DNA of 64,000 nucleotides from Bacteroidales bacterium (lineage in GTDB: Bacteria; Bacteroidota; Bacteroidia; Bacteroidales; Bacteroidaceae), in assembly GCA_015060865.1 (NCBI GenBank), contig SUXS01000005.1:1-64000 (forward strand), in the 5' to 3' direction. Below are positions 49,675-59,596 of the stretch, one piece after another; the first letter of the stretch is position 1, and each line of letters begins with the position of its first letter. Both the position numbers and the translations under genes were made by a program. The notes beneath the pieces were generated by a model. The model was not told where the DNA came from, did not search any database, and saw only the letters and a program-made list of their open reading frames with translations.

Positions 49675-49710
49675 GGGAATTGAGAGTTCCGGAACTCTCG
49701 GTTCCCTTTT
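49675..49710 (+). terminator. Terminator after the glycosidase cluster
   Basis: Long palindrome GGGAATTGAGAGTTCC/GGAACTCTCGGTTCCC (49675-49690 with 49691-49706, two G-T pairs), then TTTT. Confidence 0.85.
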
Positions 49711-49880
49711 CTTCTGGAATATCTGCAGGAATTTCATATTGGCAACCATGGAATATGATTGTTCTGCGCTCCTTTTTGGGATGCAAGTCTTAGATGTTGC
49801 CATAAACCACACTCTAAACACTCTCTCTCTTTCTCTAAACATTTTCTAAACATTTTCTAAACATTCTTGCCTATTATGCT
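49711..49880. repeat. Gene-free stretch with 11-bp tandem repeat
   Basis: At 49831-49863 the unit ttctctaaaca/ttttctaaaca is repeated three times (11 bp each). The rest of the stretch shows nothing recognisable. Confidence 0.75.
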
Positions 49881-49911
49881 AAAAAGAGGACCTGCCCGTA
49901 GGCAAGTCCTC
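49881..49911 (-). terminator. Terminator of ppdK
   Basis: Minus strand stem GAGGACTTGCC/GGCAGGTCCTC (49886-49911, one mismatch), then TTTTT (49881-49885). Confidence 0.85.
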
Positions 49912-49942
49912 CTCTTGATTTGTCAAAGTATCTTGTATCAGA

Positions 49943-52663
49943 TTACTCTTCAACGGCAGCCTGTGCCGCAGCCAAGCGTGCGATGGGCACACGGAAGGGA
50001 GAGCAAGATACATAGTTCAAGCCTACCTTGTGGCAGAACTTAACTGATGAGGGCTCACCACCGTGCTCACCGCAGATACCGCACTTGAGATCGGGACGTA
50101 CAGCGCGACCCTTCTCTACGGCCATCTCTACGAGCTGACCTACACCGTTCTGGTCGAGTACCTGGAAGGGGTCTACCTTCAAGATCTTCTTCTCCAAGTA
50201 TACGGGGAGGAACGAAGCGATATCGTCACGTGAGTAACCGAAGGTCATCTGTGTCAAGTCGTTGGTACCGAATGAGAAGTACTCGGCACGGCTTGCGATA
50301 CGGTTAGCGGTAAGAGCGGCACGAGGAATCTCGATCATAGTACCTACCTTGAACTCTACGCTCTCGCCTTCCTCAGCGAAGAGGGCAGCAGCTGTCTCGC
50401 GGATTACCTTCTCCTGAGCCTCGAACTCGTAGAGGATACCTGTCAGAGGAACCATGATTTCGGGATGGGGATCGTGACCCTCCTTCTTCAACTGGATAGC
50501 TGCACCAAGGATAGCGCGAGTCTGCATCTCAGTGATTTCGGGATAGGTGTTACCCAAGCGGCAACCGCGGTGACCGAGCATCGGGTTAGCCTCGCAGAGG
50601 CTGTCAACACGCTGCTTGATGTACTCTACAGTTACGCCCATAGCCTTAGCCATCTCTTCCTGACCCTTAAGATCGTGGGGTACGAACTCGTGCAAAGGAG
50701 GATCGAGCAGACGTACGTTCACGGGGCAGCCGTCCATAGCCTTGAAGATACCGTAGAAGTCGGCCTTCTGGTAGGGCAACAACTTAGCGAGAGCAGCCTT
50801 GCGGCCTTCAGCATCCTGAGAAAGGATCATCTCACGCATAGCAACGATCTTCTCTGCCTCGAAGAACATGTGCTCGGTACGGCAAAGACCGATACCTACA
50901 GCACCGAAGTCGCGAGCAACCTGTGCATCGTGGGGAGTATCAGCGTTGGTACGAACAACGAGCTTTGTATATTTCTCGCAGAGAGCCATCAGCTCAGCGA
51001 AGTCACCTGAAAGCTCAGCAGCCTTGGTCTCAACCTGACCGTTGTAGATTTCACCGGTAGTACCGTTGAGTGAAATGAAGTCACCCTCCTTCAATACTAC
51101 GCCGTCAACCTCTACGGTGCGAGCCTTGTAGTCGATATTCAGAGCACCTGCACCTGATACGCAGCACTTACCCATACCACGAGCAACAACGGCAGCGTGA
51201 GAGGTCATACCACCACGAGCAGTCAAGATACCCTCGGCAACGGCCATACCAGCGAGGTCTTCGGGAGATGTCTCGATACGAACCATGATAACCTTCTTGC
51301 CATCCTCAGCCCACTTAGCGGCGTCGTCAGCGAAGAATACAATCTGACCGGTAGCAGCACCAGGAGATGCGGGAAGACCGCGAGTCAATACCTTAGCGCT
51401 TGCAAGGGCCTTCTTGTCAAATACGGGATGGAGAAGCTCGTCGAGCTTGTTGGGCTCGCAACGCTTGATAGCTGTCTTCTCGTCGATGAGACCTTCGCGG
51501 AGCAGGTCCATAGCGATCTTAACCATCGCAGAACCGGTACGCTTACCGTTACGTGTCTGGAGGAACCAGAGCTTACCTTCCTGTACGGTGAACTCCATAT
51601 CCTGCATGTCGCGGTAGTGGTTCTCAAGCTTGTTCTGGAGTGAGTCGAGCTCCTTGTAGATCTCGGGCATTGCCTCCTCCATAGAAGGATACTTAGCTAC
51701 GCGCTCCTCCTCAGAGATGCCAGCACGCTCAGCCCAACGCTGTGAACCGATCTTGGTGATCTGCTGCGGTGTGCGGATACCAGCTACTACGTCCTCACCC
51801 TGTGCGTTGATAAGGTACTCACCGTTGAAGAGGTTCTCACCGTTACCAGCGTCACGGCTGAAGCATACACCAGTAGCAGAGGTCTCACCCATGTTACCGA
51901 ATACCATAGCCTGTACGTTTACAGCAGTACCCCACTCAGCAGGGATGCCCTCCATCTTACGATAAAGGATAGCGCGCTCGTTCATCCAGCTGTCGAATAC
52001 AGCGCAGATAGCGCCCCAGAGCTGCTCGTAAGCGTCGGTGGGGAAATCCTGACCAGTCTGAGCCTTAACGGCAGCTTTGAACTTCTTAACCAACTCCTTG
52101 AGGTCTTCTACCTCGAGCTCGTTGTCAAGCTTCACGCCCTTAGCCTCCTTCACCTCTTCGATGATAGCCTCGAACGGATCGATATCTTCTTTGTTTACCG
52201 GCTTCATGCCCAATACTACGTCACCGTACATCTGTACGAAACGACGGTATGAGTCCCATGCAAAGCGTGCATTGCCGGTCTTGCGTACCATACCCTCTAC
52301 TACTTCGTCGTTCAAACCGAGGTTGAGGATAGTATCCATCATACCGGGCATTGAAGCGCGAGCACCTGAACGTACTGATACCAACAGGGGATTCTCTACA
52401 TCGCCGAACTTAGAGTTCATCAAGGTCTCAACGTGTGCTACAGCAGCATGTACGTCGTCCTTCAACAACTCTACAACTTCAGCCTTGCCTAAACGATAGT
52501 AATCGTTGCAAGTGTCTGTGGTAATGGTGAAACCGGGAGGCACGGGTACACCAATCAGGTTCATCTCAGCCAGATTGGCACCTTTACCACCGAGCAGATT
52601 TCTCTTGTCTGCCTTACCTTCGGCCTTACCGTTACCGAATAAGTAAACTCTTTTTTCGCTCAT
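49943..52663 (-). CDS. ppdK: Pyruvate, phosphate dikinase
   Basis: 906-residue enzyme that interconverts pyruvate, ATP and phosphate with PEP, AMP and PPi; in anaerobes it often runs toward ATP or PEP balance in glycolysis. The ATP-grasp N-terminal part begins KRNLLGGKGANLAEMNLIGV; the phosphohistidine domain has GGMTSHAAVVARGMGKCCVS (about 455-475) with the phosphorylated His; the C-terminal barrel holds RTEHMFF, the SFGTNDLTQMTFGYSRDD region and CGICGEHGGEPSSV. Length is normal. The codon choice looks strongly biased, as expected for an abundant protein. It is a single-gene unit with terminator. A TATCTTTG at 52749-52756 (minus) may be its promoter. Confidence 0.97.
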   Translation of the reverse strand: MSEKRVYLFGNGKAEGKADKRNLLGGKGANLAEMNLIGVPVPPGFTITTDTCNDYYRLGKAEVVELLKDDVHAAVAHVETLMNSKFGDVENPLLVSVRSGARASMPGMMDTILNLGLNDEVVEGMVRKTGNARFAWDSYRRFVQMYGDVVLGMKPVNKEDIDPFEAIIEEVKEAKGVKLDNELEVEDLKELVKKFKAAVKAQTGQDFPTDAYEQLWGAICAVFDSWMNERAILYRKMEGIPAEWGTAVNVQAMVFGNMGETSATGVCFSRDAGNGENLFNGEYLINAQGEDVVAGIRTPQQITKIGSQRWAERAGISEEERVAKYPSMEEAMPEIYKELDSLQNKLENHYRDMQDMEFTVQEGKLWFLQTRNGKRTGSAMVKIAMDLLREGLIDEKTAIKRCEPNKLDELLHPVFDKKALASAKVLTRGLPASPGAATGQIVFFADDAAKWAEDGKKVIMVRIETSPEDLAGMAVAEGILTARGGMTSHAAVVARGMGKCCVSGAGALNIDYKARTVEVDGVVLKEGDFISLNGTTGEIYNGQVETKAAELSGDFAELMALCEKYTKLVVRTNADTPHDAQVARDFGAVGIGLCRTEHMFFEAEKIVAMREMILSQDAEGRKAALAKLLPYQKADFYGIFKAMDGCPVNVRLLDPPLHEFVPHDLKGQEEMAKAMGVTVEYIKQRVDSLCEANPMLGHRGCRLGNTYPEITEMQTRAILGAAIQLKKEGHDPHPEIMVPLTGILYEFEAQEKVIRETAAALFAEEGESVEFKVGTMIEIPRAALTANRIASRAEYFSFGTNDLTQMTFGYSRDDIASFLPVYLEKKILKVDPFQVLDQNGVGQLVEMAVEKGRAVRPDLKCGICGEHGGEPSSVKFCHKVGLNYVSCSPFRVPIARLAAAQAAVEE

Positions 52664-52748
52664 AATTTTAGTTAATTATTAAGTGTAAAATATGATAGTT
52701 GTGTAATAGTCATATATAAATCATGGTATACGTAGCCTATTAACAGAG

Positions 52749-52756
52749 CAAAGATA
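52749..52756 (-). promoter_or_regulatory. Possible -7 element of ppdK
   Basis: TATCTTTG on the minus strand, 86 bases before the start codon, so a leader of about 75-80 bases is implied; no clear -33 TTG. Confidence 0.4.
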
Positions 52757-52860
52757 GAGCATTTTTGTGAAATGATGAAATTATCAAGCTAAAAAGATGT
52801 ACAGAAAAAGATGATTTGTATTTTCTTTTCGCTTCTTTGCCATTATCCCGATATTTTATG

Positions 52861-52868
52861 TATTTTTG
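52861..52868 (+). promoter_or_regulatory. Possible -7 element of rlmD
   Basis: TATTTTTG 38 bases before the ATG at 52907. Confidence 0.45.
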
Positions 52869-52906
52869 CCAAACTTAGGAAAATTTGGTTTTACTGTAGC
52901 TTATAT

Positions 52907-54328
52907 ATGGCAAGAAAGAAAAAGGAACTTCCGCTCTTGGAGCAGGTGACGATAACGGACGTAGCGGCCGAAGGCAAGGCGTTGGCGCGTGTAAATGATA
53001 TGGTGGTGTTTGTGCCCTACGTGGTGCCGGGCGATGTGGTGGACCTTCAGGTGAAGCGCAAGAAGCATAGCTATGCCGAGGCGGTGGCCGTGAAGTTTCA
53101 CGAGTATTCGCCCCTGCGTAGCGAGCCTTTCTGTAAGCACTTCGGTATATGTGGAGGCTGTAAGTGGCAATGCCTTAAGTATGAGGAACAGTTGCGCTAC
53201 AAGCAGAAGCAGGTGACCGACAACCTCACTCGCATAGGCAAGATTGAGCTTCCCGAGATATCGCCTATCCTCGGCTCGGAGCAGACACGCGAATACCGCA
53301 ACAAGCTGGAGTTCACCTTCAGTAACAAGCGCTGGCTCACTCAGGAAGAGGTGGAAAAGGATGTGAAGTGCGACCAGATGAATGCCGTGGGATTCCACAT
53401 CCCCGGAGCCTTCGACAAGGTGCTTGCCATCGACGAGTGTCATCTGATGGATGATATATGCAACCGCATCCGCAATGGGGTGCGCGACTATGCCTACGAG
53501 CACGGCTATACCTTCTTCGACCTGCGCACTCAGGAGGGTATGCTCAGAAACATGATGATAAGGAGAGTGGATGAGGCTCCAGGCTTGATGGTCGTGATGC
53601 AATTCAAGATTGCAAACCCTTCCGAGGAGGCACAGATGAAGCAATTGTTGCAATATATGGCCGATACGTGGCCCGAGATTACCTCTCTCATGTATGTCAT
53701 CAACAATAAGTGCAACGACACCATCGGCGACCTGCCTGTGCATACCTTTAAGGGCGATGATCATATCATCGAGCAGATGGAGGGCCTGAAGTTCAAGGTC
53801 GGCCCCAAGTCGTTCTACCAGACCAACACTCGCCAAGCCTATAATCTATATAAGGTGGCGCGTGAGTTTGCTGGCCTCACGGGCAACGAGCTCGTCTACG
53901 ACCTCTACACTGGCACCGGTACCATAGCCAACTTCGTGTCGCGCCAGGCCCGTCAGGTCATCGGTATCGAATATGTGCCCGAGGCCATCGAGGATGCCAA
54001 GGTGAACTCAGCTATCAACGGCATCGACAACACGCTCTTCTTTGCCGGCGACATGAAGGATATCCTCAATCAGGAGTTCATCAATGAGTATGGTCGTCCC
54101 GATGTCATCATCACTGACCCACCACGTGCCGGCATGCACAACGACGTGATCGATACCATCCTCTTTGCCGAGCCCAAGCGTATCGTCTATGTGAGCTGCA
54201 ATCCTGCCACGCAGGCTCGCGACCTCAGCCTGCTCGACGTGAAGTACAGGGTCACACGCGTGCAGCCCGTCGACATGTTCCCCCACACACATCATGTGGA
54301 GAACGTGGTGTTGTTGGAGTTAAAATGA
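52907..54328 (+). CDS. rlmD: 23S rRNA (uracil1939-C5)-methyltransferase RlmD
   Basis: 473 residues from the ATG at 52907 (MARKKKELPLLEQ); an earlier in-frame ATG at 52811 reads through the promoter. A TRAM domain (about 10-65, ITDVAAEGKALARVNDMVVF) comes first, then the 4Fe-4S Cys set CKHFGICGGCKWQC, SAM motif LVYDLYTGTGTIANF, ITDPPRAGMHNDVID and the catalytic Cys in VYVSCNPATQARDL. It could be another RumA-type enzyme (RlmC/TrmA-like) since specificity is hard to read, but the iron-sulfur site and length favour RlmD. It ends at a bidirectional terminator. Confidence 0.9.
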   Translation: MARKKKELPLLEQVTITDVAAEGKALARVNDMVVFVPYVVPGDVVDLQVKRKKHSYAEAVAVKFHEYSPLRSEPFCKHFGICGGCKWQCLKYEEQLRYKQKQVTDNLTRIGKIELPEISPILGSEQTREYRNKLEFTFSNKRWLTQEEVEKDVKCDQMNAVGFHIPGAFDKVLAIDECHLMDDICNRIRNGVRDYAYEHGYTFFDLRTQEGMLRNMMIRRVDEAPGLMVVMQFKIANPSEEAQMKQLLQYMADTWPEITSLMYVINNKCNDTIGDLPVHTFKGDDHIIEQMEGLKFKVGPKSFYQTNTRQAYNLYKVAREFAGLTGNELVYDLYTGTGTIANFVSRQARQVIGIEYVPEAIEDAKVNSAINGIDNTLFFAGDMKDILNQEFINEYGRPDVIITDPPRAGMHNDVIDTILFAEPKRIVYVSCNPATQARDLSLLDVKYRVTRVQPVDMFPHTHHVENVVLLELK

Positions 54329-54340
54329 TGAGTGTATAAC

Positions 54341-54377
54341 AAAAAGCGCTCCTGCGGTAGCCGTAGGAGCGCTTTTT
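54341..54377. terminator. Bidirectional terminator between rlmD and the DUF1573 gene
   Basis: AAAAAGCGCTCCT (54341-54353) pairs fully with AGGAGCGCTTTTT (54365-54377), with T-runs on both strands. Confidence 0.93.
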
Positions 54378-54395
54378 TGTTACCCTAAATGGGAG

Positions 54396-54869
54396 TCATT
54401 TCTCTTCTTCTATGGTTGGGTCAATGTAGAGGGTGCTGTCCTGCTGGAGCAATATGTCCTCGATGCTGATATTGCTTACCATTTCACCTTCTATATAGAC
54501 ACGTACGGGCGATCTGCGGCCATTGTTGTGTACGGTGATGCTCTTACGGAATACGCCGGGGCGACGGTTGACGCCATTGTAGGTGACTTTGAGCTTGCCC
54601 TTCTCGCCTGGCATGATGGGTTCGAGGGTATATTCGGGTACTGTACAGCCGCATGAAGCATTAGCCTGATGGATGATGAGTGGCGACTTGCCTACATTCT
54701 TAAACACAAATTCGTAGGTCACGACAGCGGTGTCTTGGGCGATGATACCGAAATTGTGGGTTTGCTTCTCAAACCGAAGTTCGGCCTTCTCGCTATTCTT
54801 TTGTGGTTCCTGTGCAAAGCCTAATGTTGTTATGGCTAGTATGGCAGCCAATAAAAAGAATTTTTTCAT
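54396..54869 (-). CDS. DUF1573 domain exported protein
   Basis: 157 residues from the ATG at 54869 (five residues shorter than the longest frame). A Sec signal peptide (MKKFFLLAAILAITTLGFAQ) is followed by a single Ig-like DUF1573 domain: EKQTHNFGIIAQDTAVVTYE, FVFKNVGKSPLIIHQANASC and GCTVPEYTLEPIMPGEKGKL. The pair of Cys in ASCGCTVP is characteristic. Such proteins are common in Bacteroidetes, periplasmic or on the surface, with unknown function. Confidence 0.9.
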   Translation of the reverse strand: MKKFFLLAAILAITTLGFAQEPQKNSEKAELRFEKQTHNFGIIAQDTAVVTYEFVFKNVGKSPLIIHQANASCGCTVPEYTLEPIMPGEKGKLKVTYNGVNRRPGVFRKSITVHNNGRRSPVRVYIEGEMVSNISIEDILLQQDSTLYIDPTIEEEK

Positions 54870-54900
54870 GTCTTGCTTTTTCAATAGTTTCGTTGGGGTG

Positions 54901-54931
54901 CAAATTTAGTGAATAAGAGAATACCCTGCAA
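54901..54931 (-). promoter_or_regulatory. Promoter of the DUF1573 gene
   Basis: Minus strand TTG (54929-54931), 20 bases, TAAATTTG (54901-54908). Confidence 0.65.
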
Positions 54932-55167
54932 TTATCGTGATGTAAAAAATGTTATAATTCGCCTTGCTTGACGTTTTTGTATCCGTGCACTATCGTGTTT
55001 TTGATTGTATCGTATTATGTTGTTAATCTTTTGTTTAATGTTGATATAATGTACAATATTCTATCGTAAAATAGTACACTTTGATAGGGGCGCTTTGAGT
55101 AGATTCGCTATTGGATTTAGGGTTTGGCAATGCCGGTTGTGGCCGGTAGGCGAAGTGCTGTTTCTTT

Positions 55168-57393
55168 TTAATTTCTGTTCACCTGTTTCACTCCCTTCAC
55201 CGTGCGCAGCTTCTTCACCAAGGCTTGCAGGCGGGCGTTCTCCTCAATCATCACGGTGAGTGTGCCCGAGAAGAGTCCGTCGTGCGAGTTGATGCTGATG
55301 TTGCGCAGCTGTATGTTCTCCTCCTTCGAGATGATGGAGGTGATGTTGTTGACGATGCCTATGTCATCGTGCCCGATGACAGTGAGCGTGATAGGGTAGA
55401 GCGACCCCTTGCTCTTGCCGGCCCAGCGGGCTTTCACCACACGGTAGCCGAAGCGGGAGTGCAGGTCGGGAGCATTGGGGCAGTCGCAGCGGTGTATCTT
55501 GATGCCGCCGCCTGTGGTGACAAAGCCAAACACCTCGTCGCCATAGATGGGGTTGCAGCAATGGGCCAGCTTGAAGTCGATACCCTTGAGGTTTTGGTCT
55601 ATCACGAGCACATCGCCCGAGAAGTGTTGCTTGTAGTCGTCGCTCTGCTGCAGGTTATAGCCCTCGGCACTGCGCACGGTCACGTCGTGCGGCTCGGTCA
55701 CCTGATCGATGGCTTGCACGTAGCGGTCGATGAATTGGTTCACGTCGAGCGAGCCATCGGCAATCTTCTGGTAAAACTCCGTCACCTGCTTGTAGCCCAT
55801 CTGACGGATGATGCGCATCATCGTGGGCTCATCGTACTCTATCTTGCGGTTCTTGAACTTGCGCTCTATGGTCTCGCGGGCAAAGGCTGCTTGGCGCGAC
55901 TCTATCTCCTTGAGGCTCTGTCGTATCTTGGTGCGTGCCTTCGAGGTGGTGACGATGTCGAGCCAGCCCTGCTTGGGAGTCTGCGTGTTCGAGGTGAGTA
56001 TCTCCACCTGGTCGCCATTGTTGAGCACATAGCGTAGCTGGGCGTGCTTGCCGTTGACCTTGGCTCCTGTGCAGCGGCTCCCCACATTAGTATGTATGTG
56101 GAAGGCAAAGTCGAGCACCGTGGCTCCGTTGGGCAACTTGAAGAGGTCGCCCTTCGGGGTGAACACAAACACATCGTCCTTGTAGAGGTCCATCTTGAAC
56201 TGGTCCATCAGCTCGATGCCGTCATCGTCCGTGTGCTCCAGTGCCTCGCGTATGCTTGTGAGCCATTCGTCAAGTCCCGTCTCGCTCTTCACGCCCTTGT
56301 ATCGCCAGTGGGCAGCCAGTCCGCGCTCGGCAATCTCGTCCATGCGCTCGGTGCGTATCTGCACCTCCACCCACTTGCCCTCGGGCCCCATCACCGTGGT
56401 GTGGAGCGACTCGTAGCCGTTGCTCTTCGGTATGGAGAGCCAGTCGCGCAGGCGCTTGGGGTTGGGCTGATACATGTCAGTCACGATGGAGTAGGCCTGC
56501 CAACACTCCTGCTTCTCCTTCTCATACTCCGAGTCCAGGATGATGCGGATGGCAAAGAGGTCGTAGATGCCCTCGAAGTTGGTCTTCTGCTTCTTCATCT
56601 TCTGGCTGATGGAGTGGATACTCTTCGTACGTCCTTTGATGTGGTACTTGAGTCCGGCAGCAGCCAGTTTCTTGTCTATAGGGTCAATGAACGCGGCGAT
56701 ATACTTGTCGCGGGCAGCCTTGGTGGCATTGAGTTTCTCCTTGATATGGTAATACATATCGTGCTGCGTGTACTTGAGCGAGAGATCCTCCAGCTCCGAC
56801 TTCAGCTTGTACAAGCCCAGCTTATGGGCCAACGGAGCATACAGGTAGGCCGCCTCATTGGCTACCTGTAGGCGGGCTGCCTCATTCTCGCTGTCCTTGA
56901 TCTGGCGCATCGTGTTCACGCGGTCGGCAATCATGATAAGGATTACGCGCATGTCCTCGGCAAAGGATAGCAGCAGGTTGCGGAAGTTCTCCGACTCGAT
57001 GGTCGGATTCTTCTCATAGAGGCTTGCCGTGCGCACCAGTCCGCGCAGTATGCCCGCCACGTCGGAGCCAAACTGTGCTTCTACTTCCTCTGTAGTGACG
57101 AAGCCGGCCTTCACGATGTCATGGAGCAGGATGCTGATAATAGCCGCGCGGCGCATGCCCATCTCGTCGGCTACAATGATGGTCGTCTGTAGGTCGGTGA
57201 TGATAGGGTTGAGTCCGAAACTGTCGCGATGGAGGCATCCGTTGCTGATGGCTGCCGTGAGCAGCGCGGTCATACGCTCCTTGTCTTCTGGGCGGAGGCA
57301 GTCACCGGCAAGATCATGTAGCTTGCCCTTCAATTCCTCTATTAGGGTATGTTCTTCTGGAGTGAAGAATGGAATATGTTTAGTTTCGCTCAT
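55168..57393 (-). CDS. RelA/SpoT-type (p)ppGpp synthetase with degenerate hydrolase site
   Basis: 741-residue RSH protein. Synthetase motifs are intact: KGRTKSIHSISQKMKKQ, YDLFAIRII, SNGYESLHTTVMGPEGKWVE and RGLAAHWRYKG (about 250-375). TGS (VFTPKGDLFKLPNGATVLDF) and a C-terminal ACT domain (LTVIGHDDIGIVNNITSIIS) follow. In the N-terminal HD domain, His91-Asp92 and Asp157 (IMIADRV) remain, but the first metal His appears replaced (GLNPI instead of YxxHPI, Asn62) and the usual EDT after HDxx reads KAG. So hydrolysis is probably lost and the protein should be synthesis-only, as in RelA; another hydrolase would be needed elsewhere in the genome. Confidence 0.9.
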   Translation of the reverse strand: MSETKHIPFFTPEEHTLIEELKGKLHDLAGDCLRPEDKERMTALLTAAISNGCLHRDSFGLNPIITDLQTTIIVADEMGMRRAAIISILLHDIVKAGFVTTEEVEAQFGSDVAGILRGLVRTASLYEKNPTIESENFRNLLLSFAEDMRVILIMIADRVNTMRQIKDSENEAARLQVANEAAYLYAPLAHKLGLYKLKSELEDLSLKYTQHDMYYHIKEKLNATKAARDKYIAAFIDPIDKKLAAAGLKYHIKGRTKSIHSISQKMKKQKTNFEGIYDLFAIRIILDSEYEKEKQECWQAYSIVTDMYQPNPKRLRDWLSIPKSNGYESLHTTVMGPEGKWVEVQIRTERMDEIAERGLAAHWRYKGVKSETGLDEWLTSIREALEHTDDDGIELMDQFKMDLYKDDVFVFTPKGDLFKLPNGATVLDFAFHIHTNVGSRCTGAKVNGKHAQLRYVLNNGDQVEILTSNTQTPKQGWLDIVTTSKARTKIRQSLKEIESRQAAFARETIERKFKNRKIEYDEPTMMRIIRQMGYKQVTEFYQKIADGSLDVNQFIDRYVQAIDQVTEPHDVTVRSAEGYNLQQSDDYKQHFSGDVLVIDQNLKGIDFKLAHCCNPIYGDEVFGFVTTGGGIKIHRCDCPNAPDLHSRFGYRVVKARWAGKSKGSLYPITLTVIGHDDIGIVNNITSIISKEENIQLRNISINSHDGLFSGTLTVMIEENARLQALVKKLRTVKGVKQVNRN

Positions 57394-57640
57394 GGCTTAT
57401 ACTCTTTTTCTTGATAATGGGATATGTTGATGCTGCGCAGACTTTGTGCTTTCAAGTGCAAATGTACACTTTTTTCTATAAAATAGTAGTGGCATAGGGT
57501 ATATCTTTACATTTGTTCAGATTTTTTACTTGAAGTTAGGGTGGGCCGGATCAAGAAAAGAATTTCCTTTCTAGTACTTTCGTTCGTCTTGCGCTAAATT
57601 TAGTATCTGCTTCGCTGATACAGAAGATAGGCTGCGGCTC
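57394..57640. other. Gene-free divergent region between the RSH gene and lepA
   Basis: About 250 bases. A possible RSH -7 element TACATTTG is on the minus strand at 57459-57466. Otherwise AT-rich, with a few degenerate copies of promoter-module pieces. Confidence 0.45.
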
Positions 57641-57689
57641 GGAAAACGTTAAATAAATTTGTGTTTTCGCTCGCCTTGCGCTATCTTTG
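57641..57689 (+). promoter_or_regulatory. Promoter of lepA, extended module
   Basis: TTG (57659-57661), 20 bases, TATCTTTG (57682-57689). Upstream GGAAAACG and the AAATAAATTT block followed by cgctcgccttg are recognisably the same design as at dnaX and the chromate transporter. Confidence 0.75.
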
Positions 57690-57720
57690 CACTTTATTGG
57701 AAAAAGTACACATATATAAT

Positions 57721-59502
57721 ATGAAGCATATTAGAAATTTCTGTATCATTGCGCATATCGATCATGGTAAGTCGACATTGGCCGACCGCCTATTGGAATA
57801 TACGAACACCATCAAGGTAACCGAGGGACAGATGCTCGATGATATGGAATTGGAAAAGGAACGCGGCATCACCATCAAGAGCCACGCCATACAGATGGAG
57901 TATATGTATAAGGGAGAGAAGTATGTGCTCAACCTTATCGATACCCCGGGACACGTGGACTTCTCCTACGAGGTGTCGCGCTCGATAGCTGCTTGCGAAG
58001 GTGCACTGCTGGTGGTAGATGCATCGCAGGGTGTGCAGGCACAGACCATCTCAAACCTCTACATGGCTATTGATAATGACTTGGAAATCATTCCTGTTAT
58101 CAACAAGTGCGATATGCCCAGTGCTGAGCCTGAGAAGGTGGAGGACGAAGTCATCGAACTGCTTGGATGCAAGCGCGAAGAGATCATCCGCGCTTCGGGC
58201 AAGACAGGACAGGGCGTCGAGGATATCCTCAATGCCGTGATAGAGTGCATACCCGCTCCTGAAGGCGATGAGAACGCACCGCTGCAGTGCCTGATTTTCG
58301 ACTCGGTATTCAACTCATTCCGTGGCATCATCGCCTACTTCAAGATTCTCAACGGCACCATCCGTCAGGGCGACTTGGTGAAGTTCTTCAACACGGGCAA
58401 GGAGTACGATGCCGACGAGATTGGTGTACTCAAGATGGATATGGTGCCTCAGAAGGAGCTGAAGGCCGGTAACGTAGGCTATATCATCTCGGGCATCAAG
58501 ACCTCTACCGAGGTGAAGGTAGGCGATACCATTACACACATCAAAGGGGGCTGCACAGAGGCTATTGCAGGTTTCGAGGAGAGCAAGCCGATGGTGTTTG
58601 CCGGTGTATATCCTATCGATGCTGAGGACTATGAGGACCTGCGTGCCTCATTGGAGAAATTGCAGCTCAACGATGCTTCGCTCTCGTTCTTCCCCGAGTC
58701 GTCGCTTGCCCTGGGCTTCGGATTCCGCTGCGGATTCCTCGGTCTGCTCCACATGGAGATTGTGCAGGAACGTCTCGACCGTGAGTTCGACATGAGTGTC
58801 ATCACCACCGTGCCCAACGTATCGTATAATGTATATGACAAGCACGGTGAGTGCATTGAGGTACACAATCCCGGTGGCATGCCCGATGCTACGCTCATCG
58901 ATCATATCGAAGAACCCTACATCAAGGCTTCTGTCATCACCACTACCGATTATATTGGTCCCATCATGACTCTGTGTCTCGGCAAACGTGGCGAACTGGT
59001 GAAGCAGGAGTACATCTCGGGCAACCGTGTGGAGATACATTATCTGATGCCGCTTGGTGAGATTGTGATTGACTTCTACGACAAACTCAAGAGCATATCT
59101 AAGGGTTACGCCTCGTTCGACTATCACCCCGCAGGCTATCGTCCCTCAAAGTTGGTGAAGCTCGATATCCTCCTCAATGGCGAACCCGTGGATGCCCTCT
59201 CTACCTTGACGCATATCGACAATGCCTACGACTTTGGCCGTCGTATGTGTGAGAAACTCAAGGAACTCATCCCGCGCCAGCAGTTCGATATCGCTATTCA
59301 GGCTGCTATCGGTGGTAAGATCATCGCTCGCGAGACCGTGAAGCAGGTGCGCAAGGACGTGACGGCCAAGTGCTATGGTGGCGACGTATCGCGTAAGCGT
59401 AAACTTCTGGAGAAGCAGAAGAAGGGTAAGAAACGCATGAAGCAGATTGGCAACGTAGAGGTGCCACAGAAGGCCTTCCTTGCCGTGCTGAAGCTGGATT
59501 AA
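57721..59502 (+). CDS. lepA: Elongation factor 4 (LepA)
   Basis: 593-residue translational GTPase that acts on stalled or initiating ribosomes. From the ATG at 57721: G1 [16 protein letters not shown]3 [14 protein letters not shown] with the catalytic His, G4 [10 protein letters not shown], and the LepA-specific C-terminal domain ([20 protein letters not shown] and [20 protein letters not shown]). The earlier in-frame ATG (57661) lies in the promoter. Length matches E. coli LepA (599). Confidence 0.97.
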   Translation: MKHIRNFCIIAHIDHGKSTLADRLLEYTNTIKVTEGQMLDDMELEKERGITIKSHAIQMEYMYKGEKYVLNLIDTPGHVDFSYEVSRSIAACEGALLVVDASQGVQAQTISNLYMAIDNDLEIIPVINKCDMPSAEPEKVEDEVIELLGCKREEIIRASGKTGQGVEDILNAVIECIPAPEGDENAPLQCLIFDSVFNSFRGIIAYFKILNGTIRQGDLVKFFNTGKEYDADEIGVLKMDMVPQKELKAGNVGYIISGIKTSTEVKVGDTITHIKGGCTEAIAGFEESKPMVFAGVYPIDAEDYEDLRASLEKLQLNDASLSFFPESSLALGFGFRCGFLGLLHMEIVQERLDREFDMSVITTVPNVSYNVYDKHGECIEVHNPGGMPDATLIDHIEEPYIKASVITTTDYIGPIMTLCLGKRGELVKQEYISGNRVEIHYLMPLGEIVIDFYDKLKSISKGYASFDYHPAGYRPSKLVKLDILLNGEPVDALSTLTHIDNAYDFGRRMCEKLKELIPRQQFDIAIQAAIGGKIIARETVKQVRKDVTAKCYGGDVSRKRKLLEKQKKGKKRMKQIGNVEVPQKAFLAVLKLD

Positions 59503-59562
59503 TAGGAGTAAGCCTACTTTATTCCTATTTTATATAACGAACACATTCTTCAGTGTGATTGG

Positions 59563-59586
59563 AAAAAGCAGCCATGGCTGCTTTTT
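59563..59586. terminator. Bidirectional terminator between lepA and pheA
   Basis: 24-bp perfect palindrome AAAAAGCAGCCA/TGGCTGCTTTTT (59563-59574 with 59575-59586), with T-runs on both strands. Confidence 0.93.
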
Positions 59587-59596
59587 TCTGTTCTTA

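Noticed and set aside
55225..56037. Open frame opposite the RSH gene
   Set aside because: Shadow of a conserved coding region; no start signal or family pattern.
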